A stretch of 8,379 bases of DNA from Bacillota bacterium (GTDB lineage: Bacteria; Bacillota; Clostridia; Lachnospirales; Bianqueaceae): assembly GCA_017467985.1 (NCBI GenBank), contig JAFUJY010000247.1:1-8379 (forward strand), written 5' to 3'. The position numbers and the translations under genes are program-made. Shown piece after piece: positions 7,166-8,379 of the stretch (position 1 is the stretch's first letter; every line of letters begins with the position of its first letter). Below the pieces are notes generated by a model, which made no database searches, was not told the DNA's origin, and worked only from the letters and a program-made list of their open reading frames with translations.

Positions 7166-8379
7166 ATGGCTGAAATAAAGATGAGATGGATCAAAGAGAG
7201 AAGTCAAAAGGTTCTTCCTGTGACATTTGGCGTGCCGTGGGCGCGAGGAACGATGAGTCGCAATACGGCGCTGGCGATGGTTGGTGAAGACGGTCAAGCG
7301 ATCCCGTCTCAGGTGAAGCCCATTGGTTTTTGGCCGGATGGTTCGGTCAAGTGGACCGCCCACAGTGCCGTGGCAAATGCGACACAGAGTTATACCATCG
7401 TACCGGGTGAGGGGCCTGCATCCCTTGGTCCGATCACTGCAGTAGAAACGGAGCAGGGCGTATGTGTTCAAGGTGCTCTGATCAGCGCCTGTATTGAAAA
7501 AGGCGGCCTGCTGGTCCGTGGCCTTACCCGCAAGGGCAGCGCACCCATTAGCGGTAAGCTGGTTTCACTGATTGAAAATCGGGAGAGCGGAGAGGACTAT
7601 GATCGGGAGATCATCCGTCGTTTTGAAGGTGTAACAGAAAAGGTAACCCTGGAAGAGGCAGGGCCTGTACGTGTGGTTGTAAAAGTAGACGGTGTGCATC
7701 AGGAAGTGGGCGGGGAACGCCGAGTATTTCCGTTTTCGCTGCGTTTTTACTTCTTTGCAGACAGCGATGAAGTGAAACTGATCCATACTTTTATTTATGA
7801 TGGGGATGAAAAGGTGGATTTTTTGAAGGGCATCGCAGTGGAGCTGTATCGTGAAAGTGCAGGTAAGAGAACAGTCAGCTATGTAACTGAAGATAACGTG
7901 GTTGAGGCTGAGGGCGCACAGGCATACTTGTCCCAAGAGTCCTGCGATTATTATACTATTATAAAAAATGATACGGTAGTACAAGAGGGCAATCGCAGTC
8001 AAGGAACCATGCTATTAAGCGATGATGCAGGTGCTCTGGGTGTATCGGTCAAGGATTTCTGGCAGAAGTCTCCTATGGCATTGGAAGTGAAGGAGTCGGG
8101 TCTGACAGTGTGGTTATGGAGCCGTTACGCCGAGGCTATGGATTTTCGGGCTTATGATACAGTACACCATACATATTCTTATGGAGGAATTGCAAATCAT
8201 CCTCATGGTATTGCTAATACGAATGAGATCTATTTGAAATTCTATGAAGAAATACCCGAGAAACAGGATCTTATGAACTTTGCAGCAGATGTGCAAAGTG
8301 AGACACTGATGATCACTCAGGATATGAAGGTGTATGCAGATACGAAGGTGTTTGGCAGTTTTTGGTATACTGAAGACGA
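7166..8379 (+). CDS. PcRGLX/PL26-like polysaccharide lyase family protein, 5' part (3' end outside window)
   Basis: The frame stays open to the window edge for 404 codons plus two bases. The start has a G-rich ribosome binding site (AAGGGGGG, 7151-7158) 7 bases upstream and lies 13 bases after the previous stop, so the gene is in the same operon. The protein is a close paralogue of the first array gene. It has the RIFT barrel (about 6-85; LPVTFGVPWARGT, WPDGSVKW at 56-63) and the central sandwich (about 90-378; SVKDFWQKSPMALEV at 294-308). The first residues of the toroid follow (VFGSFWYTED at the edge). Over residues 277-378, 77 of 102 positions equal those of the first protein (hand count, no gaps). 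The toroid is expected beyond the edge but is not visible, so whether this copy is catalytically complete cannot be judged. It has no signal peptide. A role in the same sugar pathway with a different linkage or side-chain preference is an inference. Confidence 0.75.
   Translation, partial: MAEIKMRWIKERSQKVLPVTFGVPWARGTMSRNTALAMVGEDGQAIPSQVKPIGFWPDGSVKWTAHSAVANATQSYTIVPGEGPASLGPITAVETEQGVCVQGALISACIEKGGLLVRGLTRKGSAPISGKLVSLIENRESGEDYDREIIRRFEGVTEKVTLEEAGPVRVVVKVDGVHQEVGGERRVFPFSLRFYFFADSDEVKLIHTFIYDGDEKVDFLKGIAVELYRESAGKRTVSYVTEDNVVEAEGAQAYLSQESCDYYTIIKNDTVVQEGNRSQGTMLLSDDAGALGVSVKDFWQKSPMALEVKESGLTVWLWSRYAEAMDFRAYDTVHHTYSYGGIANHPHGIANTNEIYLKFYEEIPEKQDLMNFAADVQSETLMITQDMKVYADTKVFGSFWYTED

Overview
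The window reads as a piece of a Gram-positive Clostridia chromosome, probably a gut-type member of the Oscillospirales. The signs are an rplI-dnaB housekeeping pair, strong purine-rich ribosome binding sites, canonical sigma-A promoters with 17-base spacers, and a short clostridial-type 2[4Fe-4S] ferredoxin. The assignment below phylum level is an inference. All recognised genes lie on the + strand.

The left part (1-3143) holds the 3' end of rplI (ribosomal protein L9), a complete dnaB (replicative helicase), and a C39-like cysteine peptidase gene. The peptidase start codon overlaps the dnaB stop codon by one base. A short promoter-bearing gap then leads to a 56-residue ferredoxin (3236-3406) with its own promoter and a clear intrinsic terminator. 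This terminator separates the housekeeping half from the accessory half.

The right part (3525-8379) is an operon-like block driven by a near-consensus promoter (TTGTAT-17-TATAAT). It contains three related genes that resemble the fungal exo-rhamnogalacturonan lyase PcRGLX / PL26 architecture: an N-terminal RIFT barrel, a central beta-sandwich and an alpha/alpha toroid. The first gene is full length (813 aa). The second (354 aa) is a stand-alone version of the central sandwich only. The third is a close paralogue of the first and is cut by the window edge after 404 codons. None has a visible signal peptide or membrane segment, so the likely picture is cytoplasmic breakdown of imported uronate- or rhamnose-type oligosaccharides. 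The substrate is not established by the sequence.

The most interesting parts are the full / domain-only / full paralogue array, the deletion and insertion pattern in the domain-only member, and a perfect 8-bp tandem repeat just upstream of the array promoter. No RNA genes, insertion sequences, CRISPR arrays or attachment sites were seen, and no stretch longer than 300 bases lacks a gene.
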